Shown here piece by piece: positions 41,801 to 49,789 of a stretch of 64,000 bases of DNA (positions are counted from its first letter, which is position 1; every line of letters begins with the position of its first letter). Below the pieces are notes generated by a model, which saw nothing but the letters and a program-made list of their open reading frames with translations, was not told where the DNA came from and did no database searches. The stretch is from Streptomyces olivaceus (lineage in GTDB: Bacteria > Actinomycetota > Actinomycetes > Streptomycetales > Streptomycetaceae). The stretch spans positions 62,001 through 126,000 of the forward strand of contig NZ_JOFH01000007.1 in the NCBI RefSeq assembly GCF_000721235.1, read 5' to 3'. The position numbers and the translations under genes were made by a program.

Positions 41801-44547
41801 GAAGCCGCGGCCGGCGGGGGCCCGTCGGACACGACGACGGTCAGCGGCGAGGCGTCCCCGGTGGTACCGACGGGGCCGGTCGGCTCAGTCTTCGGCGGCA
41901 CGGGAGCGACGTCGCCGGGCGACGCGTCCGGGTTCCCCGACACGCCGTCCGTCGAGGTCGCGACCGGGGCGACGGGAGCGTTCCGGTCCGGCACGTCGGC
42001 GGTACCCGGGTCCTCCCCCGGCACGGGGCCGTCCCCGTCGGAGTCCACGGCGGCACGGTCACCGCCACCCGCATCACCGACGGCACCGCCCCGGGAACCG
42101 GCGTTCGCACCACTGCCGTTGGCCGCACCGGACGCGGTACTCGCACCGGTGCCGGTTCCGGTGCCTGTCCCGGTCCCTGCCCCTGTCCCCGTACTGGTTC
42201 CGGTACCGGTGCCCGTACTGGTCCCGGACCCGGCTGCCGTACCCGTACCGGTGTTGGTGCCCGCGGCGGAGCCGGTGCCCGGACTCGTACCGGCGCCGAC
42301 CGCCGGACCCGTGCCTGCCACCGGACCGGTACCGGCGGCCGGACCGGTGCCGGTTGCCTGCCCCGCGCCAGTACCGGTGCCCGTGTCGATACCGGCGCCG
42401 GTCCCCGCGTCTGCGCCCTGGCCGGTGCCCGTGCCGACGTCGGTGCCAGCCCCGGGACCGACGCCGGCGCCCGTGCCGACCTCCGTGCCCGTGCCGGTAG
42501 CACCATCGGCGCCGGTGCCAACGTCAGTGCCGGTGCCGGTGCCAATGTCAGTGCCGGTGCTGGTGCCAGTGCCGGTACCGACGTCGGTGCCGGAGCCAGT
42601 ACCGATGCCTATGTCCGTACCAGCCCCGGTGCCAATATCCGTACCGGTGCCGGTGCCGGTGCCGGAAGCGCCCTGCACGTCGCCCCCGGGCCTGGAGGTG
42701 GCCTCGGTGCCCGTGGCCGAGCCGTCCCCCGGCCCCACCTGCACCGTGCCGTCGGTGGCGGTGGCCGTGGCCGTGGGCGGCGGGGTCACCGTCACCGGCG
42801 TGCCGAAGCCCTCCAGGGCCCGGCGGACGCCGTCCGTGTCGATCTCGGCGGCCGGGCCGCTCCCCGCGGGGACCACGCGGATCTCCGGGGCCTGCGAGAG
42901 GTTGCCGTGCAGGGCGTCGCGGACGCCGATCTCCGTGGCGCCGGGAGGCTGCGCGCCCCGCAGGGCGGCGAGGTCGCGGAGCGCCTGCTCGCGGAGGTCG
43001 GCGGAGCCGCTGTGGACCTGCTGCCACAGGCCGTTCTCCGTGGCGGTCACGGGCAACGGGCCCGGGGAGTACGGCGGCGGGGCCGGTGACGTGTACGGCG
43101 GCGGGTCCTGGACGGAGTACGGCGGGGGCGCCTCGACGCCGCCGCCCTGCGGGGACGAGCCGGACGCGGCGGACGTCGCACCGGCACCGCCGCCGGTGTC
43201 CGCGGACGAGGGGCCGTCGGTGCGGTCGGTGCTGCCCCCGGTGCGCGACGGGCCGTCGGAGTCCCGTGCTCCCGGGGAGTCGGAGGAGCCGGTGCCGCCG
43301 CCGGAGACGGTGGGCGGCTTGGCGCGGAACCCTTCGAGGATGTTGCGGAGTTCGGCGCTGCCGTTGACGGCGCCGCCGGTGAGCGTGGACTCGACCTGGC
43401 TGCTGAGACCGGCGCCGACGAAGGTGGACCAGCTCGTGGACCAGTCGCCGTCGAAGGCGCCCTTGATGAGGATCTCGCCCAGCGCCTCGCCGGCGCCGGC
43501 GGCGAGGAAGTCGGCCGTGCCCTTGATCCCGTAGTGCCCGGCGAGCGCGCCCGGCCGGTCGGCGTTGTTGCGCAGGAGTTGGTTGTTCCGCCACAGTTCG
43601 GGGCTGTTGCGGAAGTTGTTCCGGAAGTTGAACATGTCCCGGAAGCTGGTCGGCGGGTTGTACCCCGAGCCGGGGGTGTTCGTGACCGGGTCGGGACGGC
43701 CGTTCGGGGTGGGGTCGAACTTGGTGTCCGGGTCCGGCTTGGTGTTCGGCGGCGTGTGGTTGCCGACGTCGAGGTCGGGGCCGTTCTTCACCCGTGGCGG
43801 CGGCGCCTTGAAGTCGAGGTCGGGTGCGTTCTTCAGGAAGTTGCCGTCGTAGCCCTTGACGATCTTGCGGGCCCAGTCGGCGAAGATGCTGGTGAGACCG
43901 CCGGCCGCGGCGCCGAACGCGGCGTCCTTGAGGATCTGGCCCCAGTCGAAGCCGTCGGGACGGCGGCCGTCGGGGGCGAAGTTCATCATCGCCAGCCGGA
44001 CCGCGAAGGTGGTGAACGCCTCGGAGAACGCCTCGGTCAGCGAGGGCGCGATGTGCAGCCGCTGGAGCAGGTGGCTGAGCGTGGTGAGGATGAAGAACCG
44101 GCTGCGCATCTTGGCCAGCATGATCTGGCTGGCCGAGGCGCCGCCGGTGAAGAACGACAGCGCCAGGTAGATGGCGATCTCGATGAGCAGCCGGATGACC
44201 TCGGCGATCACCTGCCACTTGGACTCCATGATGTCCATGGAGGTCTTGCGCCGCCCCTCGGCGATCTTGTCGAGCTGCTCGGAGAACTCCTTCAGGTAGT
44301 TCCGGCCGCCGTCGTCGGTGAGGGTGCCCATCGCGCCGGCGTACGCCTTCGACAGGTCGTCCGGCATCGACTGGCCGATGTCGTGCACCGACTTCTGGAT
44401 CATCGCGGACATCTGGTCGATCTTGCGGCCCAGCCGGGAGTACGGTCCCCGGCTCTCGTAGGCGAGGTCCTCGTCCGCGTCGATGAGCCGCTCTCCGGTG
44501 AGGATGAAGATCATCGCGTTGACCTCGGGCGACGGCATGATGCTCAT
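10894..44547 (-). CDS. giant modular T7SS effector (WXG100-like N-terminus, four 'lonely Cys' modules, OTU, zincin)
   Basis: One frame of about 11,217 residues with no stop. Order (numbered from ATG 44547): WXG100/CpnT-like helical head with a hydrophobic segment (1-235); three PPPY motifs (470-495); Thr/Gly repeat (622-812); His/Cys module 1 (H1249, C1296); OTU-like (C1617, H1809); a long beta-rich region of unknown fold (about 1,850-3,750); two degenerate OTU-like units (about 3825-4040 and 4155-4300); two YHFA/LEN modules (4959-5030, 6362-6432); zincin (H5630-D5640); OmpA-like modules at about 5226, 6636, 8713 and 9840; a C-terminal-type domain (6801-7110); His/Cys modules 2-4 (C7613, C9209, C10321), each flanked by beta-alpha modules; and the C-terminal domain again (10886-11217). 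It is probably a self-processing polymorphic effector of the adjacent ESX system. The start is uncertain: GTG 44580 is possible and no strong ribosome site is seen. Confidence 0.88.
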   Translation of the reverse strand: MSIMPSPEVNAMIFILTGERLIDADEDLAYESRGPYSRLGRKIDQMSAMIQKSVHDIGQSMPDDLSKAYAGAMGTLTDDGGRNYLKEFSEQLDKIAEGRRKTSMDIMESKWQVIAEVIRLLIEIAIYLALSFFTGGASASQIMLAKMRSRFFILTTLSHLLQRLHIAPSLTEAFSEAFTTFAVRLAMMNFAPDGRRPDGFDWGQILKDAAFGAAAGGLTSIFADWARKIVKGYDGNFLKNAPDLDFKAPPPRVKNGPDLDVGNHTPPNTKPDPDTKFDPTPNGRPDPVTNTPGSGYNPPTSFRDMFNFRNNFRNSPELWRNNQLLRNNADRPGALAGHYGIKGTADFLAAGAGEALGEILIKGAFDGDWSTSWSTFVGAGLSSQVESTLTGGAVNGSAELRNILEGFRAKPPTVSGGGTGSSDSPGARDSDGPSRTGGSTDRTDGPSSADTGGGAGATSAASGSSPQGGGVEAPPPYSVQDPPPYTSPAPPPYSPGPLPVTATENGLWQQVHSGSADLREQALRDLAALRGAQPPGATEIGVRDALHGNLSQAPEIRVVPAGSGPAAEIDTDGVRRALEGFGTPVTVTPPPTATATATDGTVQVGPGDGSATGTEATSRPGGDVQGASGTGTGTGTDIGTGAGTDIGIGTGSGTDVGTGTGTSTGTDIGTGTGTDVGTGADGATGTGTEVGTGAGVGPGAGTDVGTGTGQGADAGTGAGIDTGTGTGAGQATGTGPAAGTGPVAGTGPAVGAGTSPGTGSAAGTNTGTGTAAGSGTSTGTGTGTSTGTGAGTGTGTGTGTGASTASGAANGSGANAGSRGGAVGDAGGGDRAAVDSDGDGPVPGEDPGTADVPDRNAPVAPVATSTDGVSGNPDASPGDVAPVPPKTEPTGPVGTTGDASPLTVVVSDGPPPAAASPEAAALLDRAGADRAVVLGPPTAPDGTGRPVRAAVELTRETPDGPVQVRPLTGPATTGTPAPETAFPGADVLLPLADALGPPPDVRPVVTESGASADPDASVGKDPSVGKDPSAGPEPSEKAPPPQAEPLSPTSDGTVPNADARGTTDAAAKFDPASRPWNEPATALHVESGEDGGSTVPGPSPTQPARVVVRPADGGPRPVGEPALATLDGGTVPLDQVRRLVPDTAVRPEPGRAVRTLTISQDPADDGTARDAGRRALLGQDSFRGVRTESGPALPNPTGTADTDTDADADPDTTATTDTAQSVPRTVFTGPPTALPGAGTERGADYFVGHGTPRAVTLGTHDSSRPTVKVSGVQLGEALKAWAADGDRERPLVLYSCETGRQPRIAGLPVAQHVANRTGRPVYAPTSEVGTARDKDGDVRAVLVEDGDGPGRWRMFTPEPDGADLDRLARDAGLHTGPGPADVFARTRTLQQVRTLRDALGTDAEQRPENRELLAGLAYVDGLRWHGADSAARYGDGRMTPDLLRRMATDWHGAGRGATSGPTGGRGDGRTAVDPATGPTPEQYTAFLRAAAAARADQGPGTTLDDLIPSPPPSLPPTALVSRDDVRGLDYAQSAQIAWGLSDDPLPLSELGLGPEDTAELARRRPDLSPVPSRPESLAEDLTAFGPVSAAPTTGPADVVRSGGRAFRRFDARPDGNCFFRSVIDSARSETVPPAWAAGSIAGLRARVRDRVAHTELGDIADALVPDPVHSVVNDLRLRALAGETDPGEQRRIAEEWDRTAREVVTDGDAGRWREIVAGSDYPGLAEVAPTPGDARRLGGRGLLAATAGRVDLWPSPFADLIPEALAHTLDLDLRIVQPDPRTPGALTTVALHPGGTGDPLHVAYNGADHFDALIPTPDPATTPDPATAPDPSTAPDPTSTPDPSTAPDPTSTPDPDPDPEPVPEPSPAPAPEPGPEGSDPYGDWLREMAGITDPDADPADPGDRAPLETQLDRYRPARLLTGMDARPPGPAPRTVAFEDGSRLPPALIRPGADPGDTDGDGTPPGTEPTGLFAGTGVLSLRAPELAARQILDGLPERLRTRFDEAELLRLLTDQPAAFTAPRGARLVGREKSGVGLEMTVEAVPYHRWVRLSDAGGTVKADTMRRGQAGTGGGRTVGFGRRIAGALSMGPPLEWLLKIGASLGWARRTDYSQGTAAYQQTEYRAHEGSHLHLDDVHYRVRVHRVTEAPGTTAPAVTNGATGSTGTTGTPRTGPGPRWTRQLVHAAEFGMRDGLSWRLPDDLTVPFEGPRKAPRTLTFPEGEHPRLLDSTGLYLTDPAEDVALALSGARPGSSAHRTLVSYTRPGRLLGIFGRLTGPVSGPELTQGRGQRPLGHLVVERSVPHRADLVTESTKAEVRDLTQTTYSNQRGHVRETRFGLQVTSGPNHQFAGPVTDVRVQGGPAVRTDFAAGRGHYLGTDAARKVTGRVRNQPMALYRVERTLMVRGAGEPRSAARPVRVVSLDWMSTQDARRLAGWDSRTPGRTGPNADAEPPVPWYLKKDDPVHLGGQVRAEGFRPENPPATGPQTAPVQDGTQAVPTPDGTQTAPAQTGTATAPAQNGTQTAPAPDGTPQPAREPVQQFADTVLDTLHASYPSLFVPPAMRNHPRLARLWYSDERLRTAWFNERQVREALNRPTLAQALDDLTTTGVPVTLVEDGKVRRGHHTLTLRARLTDRRFETTLNERSLRNAVIGNEVSGQGQQQSSTYTAGVELGISPRDHDKVGDTGLPRQIGNLTVGGRYAHARQEATRNTTTVAHDHLAAQSGIDLYSYRVELKADFEGHRRPRGWPRLLSAGLLGTGVFVSKVAERPLFSRGTEPVGRVELAVPAAHGSDRYAPTTPTSAAPAPAAPAPQRLSATEADQLLDGTRPLPRATPANQSLVGRLLSAPHVVLGAEGGPERQELMQETADRASGNSWHTSAPGAPVRTALRRAAANLGVAGQLGQYLGPFGTRITGLNGAGPFRTHYLKAAVRGELDNVRVMSDPKPASLENTLANDHKVTGSSSTTSRTTLGLQGSDSPLQQAPGAQPVSGSYGAALQYAWGRGRTLAQSVTRGRSTTMTYAGRMYLVVADAAETVAVRDRWTAAMGTVGTRAGQRIGSAAGRLSDRAGRALSPRRAAAALQRVRDAVMFHLPMQDAIETGLAPDGLGTATPRNLGGGYRVPGFLRGRRFPTHPSGRLDASRAAQQLMPRLEKIGVPSHDREQVLQRLSPDFLRAHLHELTTDGMTLPVRYRAWSSPHHLPVGGSPGQVRFKLTPVTTTVERLRTGYEVDDYRSLVRDSALGTGQDRGGDITLSAGQRTPGSDVLAANPSLQGTATGQQASTSTDTEGSTAMPDMATTQAHAEVVTGYTLSVTMTDAAGDLLAPRAVAHVGTLHELVSAGLLTPSGTGADGTLTEQDVAEPERAVRMLTADRARQEAVAAWRSDGDDILPFDDRTGSGMLAVDFRGAANVENALTLATARADGLGDGDLGRRHTGDTLAAQVRMARHTPLTALGTAPAQAQQEATSQGGLTAGFREALGADGSVLPTQSSARLLGQSHTADSRLYAKMHRRGARLLAVESAPRMESMQRRKTAQAMEAGITDNSEGAVGTAPLVTTTGAGVTNPGATGPVGGAGDGIAPKEADDVTAGTHVKYGIDRSMLFALPVSWLAVSEADHRITDSRPVRTLGKAQRGPRAAEADTTALVWLREDQAREYGLLDDASFPEEAATAWDDMAKAAADLAAAEKAYYDARARSREAWLSLGPAEQSALGDGDPGLTAPLTTVLPRDLAESPAVRAWQDARDDVHLWQGRVDTAAADHHRLHLAASRLTAHHQGSAAVPVRDVPQEYTEPGWRSEAPDPYTVTEADGTGARTLTSPDGTVVREVHEVPHDGASFFHALLAAAHARGRLPQLLGADLGDRFARSPGDPGVTADAVHTARDRLARELALPDNRDLLGALAADTADTFTQDELDGAGVTLSREQQAEFDALGRLPETFWPTSAQRAALASLALARPFTAEPLPAGAGRPDDDPAPPERRAGDHGGADLLPALAARLLGTSLTVVTGEGREQLFLPYGDGNAPDGPAPVDRAADPVLLAADGHFHAALPVHTPAPTTTALPKPTHEDSGTTGTTGAVGSTGTTGTTGMTGTTGTTATGTSGTTGTNTGTPSDAPGESKPPAHRSHATAPWLPPADSDGPRYRLARDGVLTAPDGATYTQGTPAGRGNGFFDALSTALRHAAAQPGLESREAGRLRSRAGVSPAQLMRLNGLPGTPAERTSLFSPPPLVQRRGAPAPSPEAKEGRLRRHLADGPWTTTEADQAVARWAAAATGATVTLVEENGTAHTYPGPGGDGGAHLRLRRRGGDFVPLIGRTPAPDAGRNRGTEPEEAFGLDTLSGAEGSRGSARPGPARPEADALARFRFTDDPSDTSDPSDPSAAERLARFRFTDDAGAESSDSDSDDSDGTDREDGEDAGPDLTPEQYLDVLFTPAARSDESTEMLIGTALSLRRLARAHTDATGEATGALGALHALTRRVLRLRPGTPVGEGHLAFLGSLALDATPAALANADALASHLRRHDRALGQETRFPRGDGAVRNWTGTGDQLPPLDTYAVEDADGALSTWPAPWSKPYVVLAQQAGDSVRLNTPDGTVTLDDSGEFARLVTRDPARRGTDDIVLAFPHDDAETLARHVADLTGARVWYSAHAPRPSTDWRTGADHLTLGPVDDGGGTVWNAVLPGRDDGTEGDLDDLLGLYEQGSEPGDGVRARQSEPLTTRDYGIVDHTGDGVLFRKPGAIRGDWQTPRSMAGTENAPELLLNEQDYTPTPATDRPALRISPDRTLAVEDGAHGQQVFATREAVEASSAKLARAGLAVRLRIDDDLGIVLPTPDGGSRRLYRVSPDFLTHSGKSTEEVCRDFADMLAGTSRTSHMVFRAPGGGPAVTAPVNASDGAEVTGTHHLADALGRVADGHEPPQSAAPDWAATLVRRDDRPTGGHGGPLPGRAYGSALSLEQPDDPRRDALSDASRRIGVNEHAWADVGEGYVVQSVAAAGEQGQASLEHNYAKPQTDDTSAHFGYHFATVVLASEDGSHQVSLENHARVSQRTHRHRRAVQANLRNHDLDELRAIAASLRREAERREDDAADEHLKELRGYLDLAFALIRAKQAQTETQTAPAGSPERAEAERNLEAAVRAAANRIGNLEPVIPGKHQWYMRMYSRRPGESAHDTNAGLLTEGPSAEANPLTAVVLRGQQALPVSVTFDKGVQHTPEGSRGAIRHLAGVVARTGLWNAANGLPLPDVTVSGQRTARLGGRDLPQARAEAVAGSFRRELADALAALQDGTPGPHLTADRFTVDPVSVRARRASLGGDQGATTVDVTVDDHRGGLRDVATRGPRGSLRTGGGLRGGSRDDGLDPMTEQWPIGRPVTLARPRHGGVHPSAVVPVGEAPAARPPADPKGKSPGTGTARPPEHWYTYTRPADSRSQPLRYEVADTGHLRLPDGTEVPPDGWTRFGHDFVHAATGTLLRGDSGWIGRVANMESLAPHLAELDPDPVPQRIAADSEALYVVPAYGSTALRVPLRQDGPPPAAHRDGRPRTVVRSAFDVRRFTHGGENVTDLTVRLALRPHAEAADAVTARVAEGVERFYNRPGHRLPGGDRLHVTVEFVGPDDDPHLTVDLVGRDQPMNQLAWWADADPEEFAHELGHQLFLRDETPDAAGPDRLDAPGSLLGAFREPAPDGLAQSGLRPRHLQLLAAVTGDPDPHPSPEGASWADARAAAPAELREQAWTDPVSLPERTPQTGPDGAVPPPLPGGRPMTTVQEASDESEESDFEGSDDSDDPDDGDEQPRWADTGWLNTVFGPRWDTVPGDRLRETSEALYELVSTEAGADQEPQSLYRALNRVTRQVLHLPGNARPGPADHQLLGSLALDASSDDLETTDDLARYFVERQIETGRGALDEGTLLRDTARNAAGRDFGRSGQPAPAPDSYVLRGTGRVVERSAPWHNPYMVVARAVDGAVEVSLAPGRTFRVTRLDELAMLISYDNRRPRGADIVLALPPHIAAPLAVLVAGTTGRRVWRPEAPVAVATHPTAGSRLALDLRDGDTGASWAPVDPSEQDGLPGARDLSSDSDSDAGPDGDDSEYSSSDGDAEFDRLADELVLERRIDERRTRPLTTRDYGVIDKRGTGVLFTRPLPRRVAEVAAGDGTGAGPDSLLLPSQDHGTVPMADRPPLHVSEDRTLALLADGEGTTGRGRQVYATRAAIDASSARLAAAGAGVRLKADEATGILLPGEDGSYGAPLFRVEPEFLTASGGSEHAFTRDFAQMVAGTGPASLSHVAFRGPAGGTVATAPVNGQHGREVTGTHHLAQALTEVAEGTRPAGDATPRWAARETGRDPRFTGGVVGAPTPGERYGGALSHVPADNPRRAPLAAAARRIGVNEHAWAGVGEGYLIQSVSTTNDSGAQLFTHNHAKPGDRVGPHAPYHFAQVVLASEDGTHQITLENETHSHGGTIPDGELDAIVEDNLDRHGGDGLTRLARAAEQRLADARSDGADATETARLGDLARVARALAEVHDAEQIPFYFDEDRPEHALALREVERARTRAKEAIRAAAPLLDPADLWFFRAYSKRPGESAHEVNAALLSEDAPALANPLTTVVLHGHAPRPHQRTIRFAREQHDLPSGADAAIDALARTLARVGLWNRAHGLPLPAVTVTGHGNRSQASARKRAEAVGRALGTRLARVLADSQQGAAGTPLAVRDFPLDLDAKRVRGATDPDAGRVVTVDIDDRRRASADPAPAGTALPRPTPAAPTDARPAAPGPEEPTATAPGPQEPASEEGTPARSASPARSASRARSRSPQPSPEHRNSAAPPWVMARIRYAEESLAFDKRLGEYLAEHEAVVAEYRKMANAAWKAARERHPRSLGAFGDTSKYKAGVVGTSRPVLQQVLRDGNLRELVALLYEGISSDFVPEMLGGREEQHPEIAEERPSRRQRETHAEFERRAKEILAAPDLTPAQKKAAVEELERSVTIRTRPEDARPPLSEAERRIAVNEHGLTWLPATSLYDLAMSADFQQRSEASGGLVATGTAGSTYRFMVHAARMREQWGVDLDLGLIRAGMLAVSLTVDHHTFHEVMRGAQLALNDLAGHDPALDYTDNWGRYWNIHPFGEQELRENVAREGRFPDEHAQAQRDEAEGRSGTLAPTTTGLPHRPAPARPIHTRPATTGLNHPRSQAPDLRVPHRTNPFGDPANGPGATPGAGPLQDVAPDEAERHREGLLDALYGLGALSNVDRERAADALERLDRLRGADPRLRGGFLDLDATVRRVLLLDPAEPVNAAARGALVRLMTVPSSAGVASLPALSAHYLAHRGAFHPDFRLTDAQGRPRGRNWTGRALPADFDADSTGRLRRTPDGTTGDSGAEDAPWRPAPGDPDPYLVLAVGRGDGTVVRGLGGFTRSVPPEVLYELLALDQDLAGRPGAVLLHAEQPGAAPLDLPRGLADRLGREVWAATGRAGVGRLPSSPDRSRLLLLDAEGQAPRGQWLASTPATAPAPPPDGPAGTADDRVTALSVAHDGHRSTGYLSMDLAQEPDGGWSRTLEHSRLGSVTSYTHVRSGYDYGSTPATLPWVELGLPAPYFPNNHGAPDSVVWHTPQGPRQDDGLRFARTLARRRSLASLAPGHPVVPLICYAAARPGVGGILGGDISGPLPFVPDPLAAVATGQHMANETGRTVFATVLSNSVGPARHNDPQSYINLVTDARGRAHQWVTFRPEPSGDELDLRARLAGLHTDTGPVPEPVRERTLRLVRALREIFGPTVDESAPYPDLLRGMGALDLMHQADPALNRDGAHRFTLDLYEQILARHRSAAHAPGPVPPATEDDHRRLLTEAAARLGTGQPGPLSDWLALPHLAHLLAGLAASPQREQLARQILGLDAAAPVGESEYSRLVWASFKVALVTSRVDRGAFAAAVLHLPAPDPARFGDAVTAARQAAAVGRDPRQIHELAAHRLEQQGALAPQRLLTNADGTAWGRTLDGAHRPQGTFDPSVVTLLGHGPDGSLVPVGSEPAPWAAQPGRPAPFVYVADGNADGLVLPGPAPAAVPARQFGELVFHDAELLGRAGHTEVVAVIPHGSPAGVRPPEGSLPDEGARNSARNWWTTRGATTLHHDPATGTYTVAMLPGPDGQPAPTGTWDRTARPKGDPEVPPTGPVAGATNSAAALRTDRPAQSVTESGGEPVTESGGEPVGATAADWEAHARALSALGAATAGAATAQRTGADEAAVAEARAAADAARRRLEDAEARLRTLGVAPEALGAARQARWETGDAEETGENGNLGYTAPSVPRDADARRWIADRVTEADLPPAPTPAAEGETVGLRDLEAAGLTPSVGQRTEMMLRGDDRLPAATLAPLDLARIRMTGPGPWTAASDTVAANAARRLWTRAYAGFADAAPEGTDEADASRAWSAAVVLVLPAEPHDVLADSRYAGEEFRDAVRRVADHVLAGGTDSGSAAELADALRPALHLHPRWTTPGTDAEAAGGDTAEATAGATGEGPPADSAEDTGTDADARGGRPVGPPGTRRPAPAAQSGTGTDLPDTDMPDVDLSFLDGLDPDTTGLADFDPSVLDGMDLDPTDFTGFDFTGFDFTGFDFTDFDVTDLDFTGFDPTAFDTTAVDPTGPDPTAVDPTGPDPTAVDPTGPDSTAVDTDPSGTRPTAPSPTALETADGHTVFAAPVTAAPARPLAPLPRLSLVAFEPAGTAPSAGAHESVERLAKRVARAGLRNRRAGVPLPKADIAGYGADARGAGTAQQREHDARRRGDERARAAHDLFVQALDDALRTLQDRLPAGRPRLTARDFTVTSRGRARVPGEPATTETGPVSRTDLGRQATIAVTSPGHAAAVEALDAARRGDPALRPGAFDADAVARRVLRLAPYVLVDPETRKDLYTTARRAAEAGRASSVAALTAFHLAEEGVLAADRTRHLTVGGTRVPGLNWTGADVAEMNGLFVEEIPADGAGTVASTTTPGAPLGATDLAPWPWDTTPYAVLAEGGHDTVTATLPDGTTRDLDADAFAELVAADPALRSLPDGTPIVLAVPFAGDRYLDLPRTLADRTGRTVWVHTGLARRHPDPASGTTVAVLRRDGKPHGSWLAVRPGLAPDADDSAPAWHRDVLSQAVVSSVTGRQIGRSLHDDGELQEREDNFSRLDQMTVYVHYNPATGTYSAQLPLDDPGPKDKAYHLAGHGLPGRLMLPLAGGGSRTAGRHEAGEWLRRRKSLSSLPKDHWIDLVVCHSSAPRDSATQDRPPAGALYGAVPFAADPLADDAVSLGQHLANVTGRTVRLSHDVQGAGMHGGDPARLLWTDVRGRRWWWETSRPEPGEAELDRLAAQAGHRGEPSPASRAATLRLVRALRRVLGPDAEDAADYSDLLRGAVALDAMRHADPVLGPVGPFSLDLLHRVVAAHPSAASGVDRAAVRRVLNAAAEAWRAAPAAPLSRFVHLPAAHTAVRWLQDTAAVDEAAVSALGLAGPDDVGAAERTRVFWARVKAVETLAGAGPDALTTRLLHLDPALDVDAARHERALSVLTRGFAAGRDMADPDVAAAYALETGGAFDWSATLTTMGTESGGGRDWRDTATLLPEVGRTRTPAGLADAPWAGPDASGGNRPTPYLVAAYVDLQDGNRLQASIDGALRDTSAAEFAELLAADPDLNRKDLSVPVLLVLAGIDGPADGVAETIAQRLGRSVWWSRYPAELSGTDDTGASVPTLVPSIITTGTPTAADWQEARPTDPAGPQEGPRPIAPPAKQATDPTAATDLTAPTDVPLPAAKARSSAGEPMEGVEMTSAPALSPAPAPPSAPAPTTPAPPVFTGPAAPSPAALPPRSLVAYAREATVPSPAGRETIERLAHQVAAAGLHNRREGWAPPRVEVTGYGADGQGNRGLKRATAARSHFLRQLAQALDQLQRNLPADAPRLTAQDFRVKALAMTRVPDGWTGTGGLAGVSRADLGRQAAIRVVQAPDASATQTLDALRRRDRVLRHSPLDVDALAARVLHLDPGTVVDQGTRDALFALVNRAAAAGRATSLPALAAHHLAELGVTGPGRARHFTAGGRRVPGLNWDPDTDSAAELDTTRGDVLEDTGPGPYTVAETRPAPWPPGTTPYVVAAGGRHDKVEVLLPDGTTRDLDADEFAELVAADVARERLPKDTPLVLAVPFAGDQYLDLPRTLADRTGLTVWAHSGEVTLSSDQGVSTVDTVRRPGSPEGDWTASEPGLAPDPDDDVPDWYQQVATRPIVSALTGKQIGRASHHAGEWATAFEDDDRHLDRMTTYVHYYPATGQVSAERELPRPGAENAAYRLDMHGSPGHLHLAMRDGTVRPVDEREAGPWLRRRKSLSSLPKDHWIDFVVCWSGAPRDRAVPVSPNTASDAYAGPFVPDPLSSLSMGQQLANSTGRSVRLSYSSQGTRSHDGRYTRTLFADAQGRHRAWALFRPDPSGADLDRLAALAGLAPGDGEVSDEMRAGTLRLVRALRLTFGHDVDDAADFGDLLRGVAAVDHMWRSDTDFDAAGPFTLDLLNRVVAAHPEAASGVDRAAVRRVLAAAADHWAAWPGDELVGFAEVPAIEEAAQWMRDGDLEDEAVTALDLSGPHQVGEAVRSRMFWARVKAEETLRAPGTDLNVRVPKVLHLRSGTRPAGHRDTLLDLLTRAFATGRDAADPDVAAAYDLDESGVYAATGVETVHGGESGDGRDYTAEQAPTTVDLAEFGTPSGTADAPWAGRKGPAPYLVRVTPDGNAPDLLELSFDGETHRVAAGEFLELLAHDTSLAGKELNVPVVLAFSAHDGDPGDLAERIAQRLGRTVWWTGFPADLSATGTSGEPVLTLRPTPDGDVPDAAAWEKARPAQATSPGDAPRPVQAPLARAGAAPLLESFPALTLNDDTDPDTDAEAADSGPDADDADADAEPRGGTEGRAGDLPAPDWVLSRIRYAQEALLFEQRLAAHLGENEQVNAELGKVVRAFWSITLHNRLDYRLFGSRNEMSAGAVGQRYEALARVVDSGNLRERVTFLFNGVAKDLVPHLMGGVEPQHPVIGVERRDRHRSQLFQEYERRVAELRAAELDPEDEAQEMEDLEAMLRTPLRPDEVSPPLSEAEWRRAVRDGELLWSPASMEHTLPMAADFQARSEDSGGLVLTGTSGSAYRILTHVARLTRLAGVPVDLGLVRAGLASILVGVGHHSFHEVMTGAQLALDEFDPGATSVYSDNWGRYWDVYPLTEEELRASVAREGLFPDEHARALLTRLEAERTAGTRQ
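13080..13970 (-). other. giant protein: His/Cys ('lonely Cys') module 4
   Basis: MHGSPGH (H10274) at the end of one strand and FVVCWSG (C10321) at the end of another are 47 residues apart, as in clan CD cysteine peptidases. [16 protein letters not shown] lies between them. Downstream come [19 protein letters not shown] and [10 protein letters not shown], also found in modules 2 and 3. Confidence 0.6.
16420..17290 (-). other. giant protein: His/Cys ('lonely Cys') module 3
   Basis: AGHGLPG (H9162) and LVVCHSS (C9209) are 47 residues apart, with the same [16 protein letters not shown] stretch as module 4. The two modules share 41 identical bases (16934-16974 and 13598-13638), which points to recent duplication or gene conversion. 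Confidence 0.6.
18661..18880 (-). repeat. 15-bp and 30-bp tandem repeats in the giant gene
   Basis: Six 15-bp units run from 18791 to 18880, four of them exact TCGAAGCCGGTGAAG. Three 30-bp units run from 18691 to 18780. They encode a DFTGF / [10 protein letters not shown] linker rich in Asp, Thr and Phe (about residues 8557-8630). Because the units are multiples of three, copy number can change without breaking the frame. Confidence 0.9.
21200..22040 (-). other. giant protein: His/Cys ('lonely Cys') module 2
   Basis: NNHGAPD (H7567) and PLICYAA (C7613) are 46 residues apart. Flanking signatures match the other modules: ARRRSLASL between the pair, then [19 protein letters not shown] and [12 protein letters not shown]. 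Beta-alpha modules lie on both sides. Confidence 0.58.
23190..24150 (-). other. giant protein: internal copy (A) of the C-terminal module
   Basis: Residues about 6801-7110 repeat the plan of the C-terminus: [42 protein letters not shown] and [12 protein letters not shown]. It is diverged but keeps the His and Trp positions. This may be an older effector tip left inside the chain after a new tail was added (inference). Confidence 0.55.
27380..28360 (-). other. giant protein: zincin-like metallopeptidase module
   Basis: The sequence [16 protein letters not shown] gives HExxH (H5630, E5631, H5634), with Asp at the third-ligand position of HExxHxxGxxD zincins (D5640), as in snapalysin-type enzymes. 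The usual Gly is Phe here. About 300 residues of mixed fold precede it ([25 protein letters not shown]). Confidence 0.6.
31630..32130 (-). other. giant protein: degenerate OTU-like module 3
   Basis: [18 protein letters not shown] aligns with the DGNCFFRSV motif of the first OTU-like module, but Cys is Gly (G4161). The terminal His motif reads [11 protein letters not shown], with Asp at the His position (D4299). The layout between them is kept. It is probably catalytically dead. Confidence 0.5.
32240..32360 (-). repeat. Thr-Gly-Thr linker repeat in the giant gene
   Basis: A stretch reading TTGTTG with Ala, Val, Met or Ser substitutions (about residues 4063-4103), encoded by GTGCCGGTC-like 9-base units. 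It links the second and third OTU-like modules and looks like a flexible linker. Confidence 0.85.
32420..33080 (-). other. giant protein: degenerate OTU-like module 2
   Basis: [19 protein letters not shown] matches the OTU Asp-Gly-x-Cys motif except that Cys is Ser (S3830). [10 protein letters not shown] (H4036) keeps the His motif. Spacing between motifs is about that of the intact module (about 206 against 192 residues). It is probably a non-proteolytic binding module. Confidence 0.5.
38985..39110 (-). repeat. [11 protein letters not shown] linker repeat in the giant gene
   Basis: Alternating 18-bp GTCCGGCGCGGTGCTCGG-like units encode DP-(S/A/T)T-(A/T)P. The stretch continues into a Pro/Glu-rich tail just after the intact OTU-like module. 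It is a flexible inter-domain linker. Confidence 0.85.
39100..39720 (-). other. giant protein: OTU-like cysteine protease module 1 (intact)
   Basis: [12 protein letters not shown] contains the OTU family signature D-G-N-C (D1614, C1617). [10 protein letters not shown] (H1809) is the matching His motif about 192 residues later. OTU proteases cleave ubiquitin-like conjugates in eukaryotes and are used by bacterial effectors. The catalytic residues are all present. Confidence 0.65.
40200..40900 (-). other. giant protein: His/Cys ('lonely Cys') module 1
   Basis: [13 protein letters not shown] (H1249) and [10 protein letters not shown] (C1296) are 47 residues apart. The His-Gly after one strand and Cys after the next are the clan CD arrangement. 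[15 protein letters not shown] follows, matching the GQHLAN-TGR signature of modules 2-4. Confidence 0.62.
42107..42700 (-). repeat. long Thr/Gly (TGTGTD) low-complexity tract in the giant gene
   Basis: About 190 residues made of GTGTGTD, GTGAGT and GTSTGT variants (residues about 622-812), coded by imperfect 6-base units. It separates the WXG100-like head and PPPY motifs from the first enzymatic modules and is probably an extended spacer. Confidence 0.9.
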
Positions 44548-44585
44548 CGGCGACCGCCCGTCGCGCCGTGCGGACAGCACCGCGG

Positions 44586-44615
44586 GGCCGCTCCCGGCAT
44601 GTGGCGGGAGCGGCC
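44586..44615 (-). terminator. 11-bp hairpin between the WXG100 gene and the giant gene
   Basis: Arms 44586-44596 and 44605-44615 pair perfectly around an 8-base loop, with no T-run. The hairpin lies in the 84-base gap just upstream of the giant gene. It could be a partial terminator that lowers giant-gene expression relative to the WXG100 gene, or an RNA processing or stabilising site. Confidence 0.5.
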
Positions 44616-44631
44616 TGCTGCGGCGGAGGGA

Positions 44632-45021
44632 TCAGTGGCGGCCATGCCCGCCCGTGTCACCGCCGCCCGAGCCGTCGAGCCCGAAGCCGTCGGTCTCGAT
44701 CCGGCTGGTGTTGCGCTCGATGTCCTCCAGGTTGCGGTCCCGGGTGTCCTCCATGAGCTTGACCTGGCTGAGCGTGGCGTCGGTGATGCTCACCAGCGCG
44801 TCACGGATGGACATCATGGTGTCCTTGGTGGTCTGCCGCTCCTTCTGCTCCTGCGGCTTGGCCTTCTCCGCGAAGTCGCCCGACGTGCCGGGCCACGAGA
44901 CCGTGGGGGCGAGACCGTCGAGGAACTCCTCGGTCATGCTCCGGGCCAGCGTGGCGATCTCTTCCAACTGCCCGCTCAGGGCCTCGATGCGGGCCGGGTC
45001 TACGTAGTACCGCTGCCCCAT
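44632..45021 (-). CDS. WXG100-family ESX protein
   Basis: A 129-residue helical-hairpin protein. Its turn reads SWPGTSG, the W-x-G motif of WXG100 proteins, between two amphipathic helices. A Gly/His-rich tail follows. WXG100 proteins are small substrates of type VII secretion and usually travel as dimers. Its ATG (45019-45021) lies one base past the stop of the YbaB-like gene (TGACATG), so the two are translationally coupled. It is the last gene before the giant effector, whose own N-terminus is WXG100-like, so it may pair with that head for export (inference). Confidence 0.85.
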   Translation of the reverse strand: MGQRYYVDPARIEALSGQLEEIATLARSMTEEFLDGLAPTVSWPGTSGDFAEKAKPQEQKERQTTKDTMMSIRDALVSITDATLSQVKLMEDTRDRNLEDIERNTSRIETDGFGLDGSGGGDTGGHGRH

Positions 45022-45022
45022 G

Positions 45023-45478
45023 TCAGTCCTCCCCGTCCTCGCCGAGCGCGTCGCGCCAGCCCGGCGCCGCGCCGTCCGTGCGGTCCGTGTCCTGGTCGGC
45101 CTTCTCCAGCACGCCGGGACCGAAGATCCGCTCCCAGTCCAGCTCGAAGCCCTTCAGCTCGGGCACCTCGCTGCTGGGTTCCGCGAAGGGCGCCATCGCC
45201 TTCATCACGTGCCGGTTCATCTTCTCCCGCGCCGCGCTCGCCGCCTCCAGGACGCTGGCGGCCAGCTCCTGGGGCGACATGTCGCGGTACTTGTACTCCA
45301 GGAAGTCGAGGCCGGTCAGCTCGCCCTGGGGGCCCACGGTGGCGCGGACGGCGCGGTCGGAGGAGAGCACCGCGAACGAGGCCTGCCGCAGCTCGCGTTC
45401 GGTGCGCTCGACCGCCTCCTGGGCGGACCGGAGCTCGGCCATGGCCTTCTCCAGGCGCTGTTCCAGTGGTTCCGTCAC
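45023..45478 (-). CDS. YbaB/EbfC-family (EspL-like) protein
   Basis: A 151-residue protein of the YbaB/EbfC family. It has an N-terminal coiled helix (EQRLEKAMAELRSAQEAVE), a central sheet with VRATVGPQGELTGLDF, then the helix ELAASVLEAASAAREKMN. The C-terminal 50 residues are acidic and family-variable. YbaB proteins are small nucleoid-associated dimers. YbaB-like proteins also occur in ESX loci, where mycobacterial EspL stabilises secreted partners, so a chaperone role is at least as likely as DNA binding. GTG 45478 has GGGAG upstream. Confidence 0.85.
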   Translation of the reverse strand: MTEPLEQRLEKAMAELRSAQEAVERTERELRQASFAVLSSDRAVRATVGPQGELTGLDFLEYKYRDMSPQELAASVLEAASAAREKMNRHVMKAMAPFAEPSSEVPELKGFELDWERIFGPGVLEKADQDTDRTDGAAPGWRDALGEDGED

Positions 45479-45644
45479 GTCCGCTCCCTGATGTCCTGCG
45501 ACTCCACGGTCGATCTTGCCTGGTGAGGTGCCCTCCGCGGCAGCCGGGGACCGAGTGGCGTTCGTCTCCCGGCACCGCCCGGCCGCGCGGGCCCGGAGCC
45601 GCTCCGGCGCGCCCGCCGCTCGGACGCCACCGCGGACCCGGACG

Positions 45645-48600
45645 TCACCGTCCGATGACGGCCGGGGTGCCGCCGTCCTCGGTGCCCCACACGTCCGCGT
45701 CCTCCTCCAGGTAGTCGGCGGACGTGGTGACGCCGCGGCCCTGGCCGGGCTCCTCCCCGGAGGACTCGTCGCCGCCGGTGGTGGCGACGCGGGACGCCGG
45801 GGACAGGAACGTGTCGCTGTCCTCCTGGCGGTTCCAGGGGCTGCGCCGCCTGCGGTTGCGGCGCTCGCTCTCCTCGGCGGCGTCGACCAGGACGGCCCGC
45901 ACCCGCTCGCCGTTGCCCTTGTCTCCGCCGCCGCCCATGCCGCCCATGCCGCCCATCGGCATGCCTGGGCTGCCGGGCATGCCCGGGGCGCCGGCCGTGC
46001 CGGCCCCGGCGGCCGGGGTGAGCGGAGTGCCCCCGGCCGCGGTGGCGCTGTCGGACAGCGGGGCCGCGGCGCCGGTGAGCAGGCCGTCGGAGCCGACGGA
46101 GGCACCGGCGGTGAGGCCGCCGCCGGTGCCGGAGGTGAGCGAACCCCCGTTGCCCAGGCCCAGGTCGGACGGGGAGAGGGTCTCGGTGCTGATGCCGCCG
46201 CCCGTGCCGCCCAGCCCGTCGAGTCCGCCCAGCCCGTCGAGCGAGCCGAGTTCGTCGAGGAGGCCGTTGCCGTTCGAGGAGGTCGGGCCGTTGCCGGTGT
46301 TGAGGTCGTGCAGGTTCACCGTCTCGGTGTTGCCCTGCGCGTCGGTGACGGTGGCGATGCCGGTCTCCGGGTCGACGACCTGGGTGCTGCCGTCCGGGAA
46401 GTCGGTGGTCAGCATGCCGTTGTCCAGGGAGGTGACGGAACCGTCGGGGTTGGTCACCTGCGCGCCGTGGGTCAGGTCGGTGGTGGTGACGGAACCGTCC
46501 GGGTTGGTGGCGGTCAGCATCCCGGTCTGCGTGTCGAACGTCGCCTGAGTGCCGTCCGGGAACCGGGTGAGCAGGTCGTCGCCGGCCAGCGAGGTGTCCC
46601 CGCCCGTGGGCGTCTCCAGCCCGGAGCCGCCGCCGGAGTTGAGCCCGTCGAGGCTGCCCAGGTCGAGGTCCCCGAGGCCGCCCAGGTCCCCGTTCGACTG
46701 GGTCTGCAGGTCGCCCAGGGAGTCGAGGCCGCCCTGGTTGCCCTGGCCGTTGAGACCGCCGAGACTGCCCAGGTCCGTCGTGGTCGTCGTACCGTCCGGA
46801 TTGGTCGTCACCGCCTGGCCCGTCGACGGGTCGATGCTCTGCGTCGTGCCGTCCGGGAACGTCGTCTTCAGGTTCCCGTCGTCACCCAGCGACGTGACCG
46901 AACCGTCCGAGTTGGTCACCTCCAGGCCGTTGCCCAGATCCGTCGTGGTCGTCGAACCGTCCGGATTGGTCGTCGTCAGCGTCCCGGTGTCCGGGTCGAA
47001 ACTCGTACTGCTCCCGTCCGGGAACCGGCTCGTCAGATCCCCGCCCGACAACTGCGTACTGCCACCCGTCGGCATGTCCAACGACCCACCACCGGCACCG
47101 TTGTTGAGACCCCCGAGACTGCCCAGGTCCGTCGTGGTCGTCGTACCGTCCGGGTTGGTCGTCACCGCCTGGCCCGTCGACGGGTCGATGCTCTGCGTCG
47201 TGCCGTCCGGGAACGTCGTCTTCAGGTTGCCGTCGTCGCCCAGCGACGTGACCGAACCGTCCGGGTTGGTCACCTCCAGGCCGTTGCCCAGATCCGTGGT
47301 CGTGGTCGAACCGTCGGGACCCGTCGTCGTCAGCGTCCCGGTGTCCGGGTCGAAACTCGTACTGCTCCCGTCCGGGAACCGGCTCGTCAGATCCCCGCCC
47401 GACAGCTGCGTACTGCCACCCGTCGGCATGTCCAACGACCCGCCACCGGCACCGTTGTTGAGCCCCCCGAGACTGCCCAGGTCCGTCGTGGTCGTCGTAC
47501 CGTCCGGGTTGGTCGTCACCGCCTGGCCCGTCGAGGGGTCGATGGTCTCCGTACGGCCGTCCGGGAAGGTCGTCTTCAGGTTGCCGTCGTCGCCCAGCGA
47601 CGTGACCGAGCCGTCCGGGTTGGTCACCTGCAGGCCGTTGCCCAGGTCCGTGGTGGTGGTCGAACCGTCGGGTGCCGTGCTGGTCAGCAGCCCGGTGTCG
47701 GGGTCGAAGCTGGTGCTGCTGCCGTCGGGGAACTGCGCGACGGGGTTGCCGTCGACGAGGCCGGGGGTGCGCTCGGCCGGCAGCCGCGTGCCGCCGCCGG
47801 AGTTGAGGCCGCCGAGGCTGCCCAGGTTCGCCGTCGGGGGCACGGCCGCGGGCTGGTCGCCGCCGCCCGTCCCGCCGAGACCGGCGAGGCTCTGGTTGGC
47901 CGCGTTGTTGGCGTCGCCGAAGTTGCCCAGGTCACCGGTGCCCGGACCGCCGCCGGGGCCGCCGTTCACTCCGCCGAGGTCACCGAGGTTCTCGGTGAGC
48001 GCGGTGTCGCCGCCGCCGGGGCCACCGTTGAGGCCGCCCATGTCGCCGAGGCTCTCGGTGACCGGGACGTCCCGGTTCAGCAGGTCGTCGAGGCCGCCGA
48101 GGTCCGTGGTCGTCGGGTCGTTCAGCGTCCGCAGCTGCTCCTGCGCCTCGTCCGCCTGCTTCTCCTGCTCGGCGCGGAGCTCGTCCTGGTACTTCCGGTC
48201 CTCCTCGCGCTGCCGGTTCTGCTCCTCCCGCAGCTCGTCCTGCGCCTTCTTGTCCTCTTCGCGCTGCCGGTTCTGCTCCTCGCGCAGCTCGTCCTGGGCC
48301 TGCTTGTCCTCCTCGCGCTGCTGCCGCTGCTCCTCGCGGAGTTCCTCCTGGTACTTCCGGTCCTCCTCGCGCTGCTTCTCCTGCTCCTCGCGCAGCTCGT
48401 CCTGGTACCGGCGGTTCTCCTCGTTCTGCCGCTCGATCTCCTCCTGCGCCTCCTCGGCCTTGCGCTCCTCGTACTCCTGCGAGGCCGTGCTGGTCGACTT
48501 CGGCTCGGGGATGTTCTCGCTGAAGTCGCCGCCCAGGTCGAGGAAGGTGTTGTTCAGGTTCGACTGCACGGTTCGGGCGGGCTTGACGAGGTGCTCGTCG

Positions 48601-49724
48601 ACGCCCCGGCTCCAGATCTGTACGGCCTTGTCGCCGACCTTCGCCCAGTTGGCGATGTCGGTGAGGTCGCCGTATTCGGGGTGGTTCTGGGAGAAACCTT
48701 CCTGCGGGTCGTGGTAGGTGGACGAGGAGTACGCCGAGTAGGTCGTCTTGATGTCCGTCTTGGCGACGTTGTTGCTGTCCACCCACTGGGCCAGGTCGTC
48801 CAGGACGTACCGCAGCACCCGGTGCGGGTCGTAGTAGTCGGAGTTGGCCCAGGTGATCCAGGCGTCGAGGAGCTTGTCGGCGGCGTCCTCCAGCGCCGAG
48901 CGGGCCTGGGAGAGGGCGCGCGAGTACACCGTCTTGCCGGTGCCGTCGCCCTCGCCGGTGCTGGGCTTCTCGTCGAACGTCTCGATGTACGCGTCGTAGT
49001 TCTCGCGGATCTTCGTCAGCAGGCTGCGGAAGACCTCCGCCGCCTCGCCCTTCCAGCTCGCGTCCTCCCGGCCGAGGGCCTCCTCCCACTCCTTGATCTT
49101 GGGCCCCTGGTCCCGGAAGAACTGGGCCGCGAAGTCGAAGGTCTGGCCGGTGGTGTTGAAGGAGTTGAGGTCGACCGAGGAGTCCTCGGCGACACCGAGG
49201 TTGCTGAAGCGGGCGTCCGCCGTGTTGCCGCCCAGCAGTTCGAGGAGCGCCGTCCGCGGCCCGTTCATGTAGCGGGCGAGGGCGACGGTGCTCATCTCGT
49301 CCTTGTTGTAGTCCTTGAACTCGTTGCCCTCGCGCACGGAGGCGTTGGCGACGTCGTCCGTGCCGGGATCGGCGAAGATCAGCTCGTCGCCCGCCCGCAC
49401 CCGGCCCTCGAAGACGATCCTGGCCTGCTTGATCTGGGTCTTCTTGCCGCTGTCGAAGAACCAGATGTCGTAGTCCTCGCCGGTGTTCCGCAGGAAGCCG
49501 GAGGCGTCCTTGACGAACGAGCCGAGGCCGCGGTCCCGGATGTCCATCCGGAACAGCTTGCCGCCGTGGTCGGAGCGGAGGGTGTCGAAGACGGTGCTGC
49601 GGTCAGGGACCGGGTAACCGGTGATGTGCGTGACCAGACCCGCCCAGACGTCGGACGACGCGTCCGTGGCGCCTTCGTACTTGTTGACGTTGTCTATGGA
49701 GTCCGCGTCGTAACGGTCGACCAC
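45645..49724 (-). CDS. AAWKG-type T7SS protein with coiled coil, DG repeats and YxxxD tail
   Basis: A 1,359-residue protein in four parts. Residues 1-400 are globular (YPVPDRSTVF, WFFDSGKKTQIKQARIVF) and carry SWKGEAAEVF (W224), which places it with proteins annotated as AAWKG family. Residues about 412-532 are a coiled coil of EEQ/REED/KYQDEL repeats. Residues about 630-1140 are tandem Pro-Asp-Gly repeats (TTTTDLG, TNPDGS, FPDG). A Gly/Pro-rich tail ends in SADYLEEDADVWG, where Y1338-D1342 fits the YxxxD/E export motif of ESX substrates. GTG 49724 has GAGAGGG upstream; the longer frame to 50300 is a shadow of the next gene. A secreted or surface fibre-like substrate is likely. A 6-bp hairpin overlaps its stop. 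Confidence 0.8.
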   Translation of the reverse strand: MVDRYDADSIDNVNKYEGATDASSDVWAGLVTHITGYPVPDRSTVFDTLRSDHGGKLFRMDIRDRGLGSFVKDASGFLRNTGEDYDIWFFDSGKKTQIKQARIVFEGRVRAGDELIFADPGTDDVANASVREGNEFKDYNKDEMSTVALARYMNGPRTALLELLGGNTADARFSNLGVAEDSSVDLNSFNTTGQTFDFAAQFFRDQGPKIKEWEEALGREDASWKGEAAEVFRSLLTKIRENYDAYIETFDEKPSTGEGDGTGKTVYSRALSQARSALEDAADKLLDAWITWANSDYYDPHRVLRYVLDDLAQWVDSNNVAKTDIKTTYSAYSSSTYHDPQEGFSQNHPEYGDLTDIANWAKVGDKAVQIWSRGVDEHLVKPARTVQSNLNNTFLDLGGDFSENIPEPKSTSTASQEYEERKAEEAQEEIERQNEENRRYQDELREEQEKQREEDRKYQEELREEQRQQREEDKQAQDELREEQNRQREEDKKAQDELREEQNRQREEDRKYQDELRAEQEKQADEAQEQLRTLNDPTTTDLGGLDDLLNRDVPVTESLGDMGGLNGGPGGGDTALTENLGDLGGVNGGPGGGPGTGDLGNFGDANNAANQSLAGLGGTGGGDQPAAVPPTANLGSLGGLNSGGGTRLPAERTPGLVDGNPVAQFPDGSSTSFDPDTGLLTSTAPDGSTTTTDLGNGLQVTNPDGSVTSLGDDGNLKTTFPDGRTETIDPSTGQAVTTNPDGTTTTTDLGSLGGLNNGAGGGSLDMPTGGSTQLSGGDLTSRFPDGSSTSFDPDTGTLTTTGPDGSTTTTDLGNGLEVTNPDGSVTSLGDDGNLKTTFPDGTTQSIDPSTGQAVTTNPDGTTTTTDLGSLGGLNNGAGGGSLDMPTGGSTQLSGGDLTSRFPDGSSTSFDPDTGTLTTTNPDGSTTTTDLGNGLEVTNSDGSVTSLGDDGNLKTTFPDGTTQSIDPSTGQAVTTNPDGTTTTTDLGSLGGLNGQGNQGGLDSLGDLQTQSNGDLGGLGDLDLGSLDGLNSGGGSGLETPTGGDTSLAGDDLLTRFPDGTQATFDTQTGMLTATNPDGSVTTTDLTHGAQVTNPDGSVTSLDNGMLTTDFPDGSTQVVDPETGIATVTDAQGNTETVNLHDLNTGNGPTSSNGNGLLDELGSLDGLGGLDGLGGTGGGISTETLSPSDLGLGNGGSLTSGTGGGLTAGASVGSDGLLTGAAAPLSDSATAAGGTPLTPAAGAGTAGAPGMPGSPGMPMGGMGGMGGGGDKGNGERVRAVLVDAAEESERRNRRRRSPWNRQEDSDTFLSPASRVATTGGDESSGEEPGQGRGVTTSADYLEEDADVWGTEDGGTPAVIGR
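46761..47822 (-). repeat. three 354-bp tandem repeats within the AAWKG-type gene
   Basis: The landmark GAGACTGCCC recurs at 46761, 47115 and 47469, exactly 354 bp apart (118 codons). The first two units are nearly identical and the third is more diverged. Each unit holds several shorter PDG-containing repeats. The reading frame is preserved, so copy number can vary by recombination. Confidence 0.9.
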
Positions 49725-49789
49725 CGGGCGCCCTCTCTGGTCGGGTTGTCGTGCGGCACGCGACACGCCTGTCGCGCGGCACCGGTTCT

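Noticed and set aside
10894..44547. The giant frame considered as an assembly fusion of several genes
   Set aside because: No stop codon or internal start with ribosome site was seen, and related modules recur across the whole length; long-read data would settle it.
46761..47822. Regular repeats considered as a CRISPR array
   Set aside because: The period is 354 bp, the repeats are coding and in frame, and there are no short unique spacers or cas genes.
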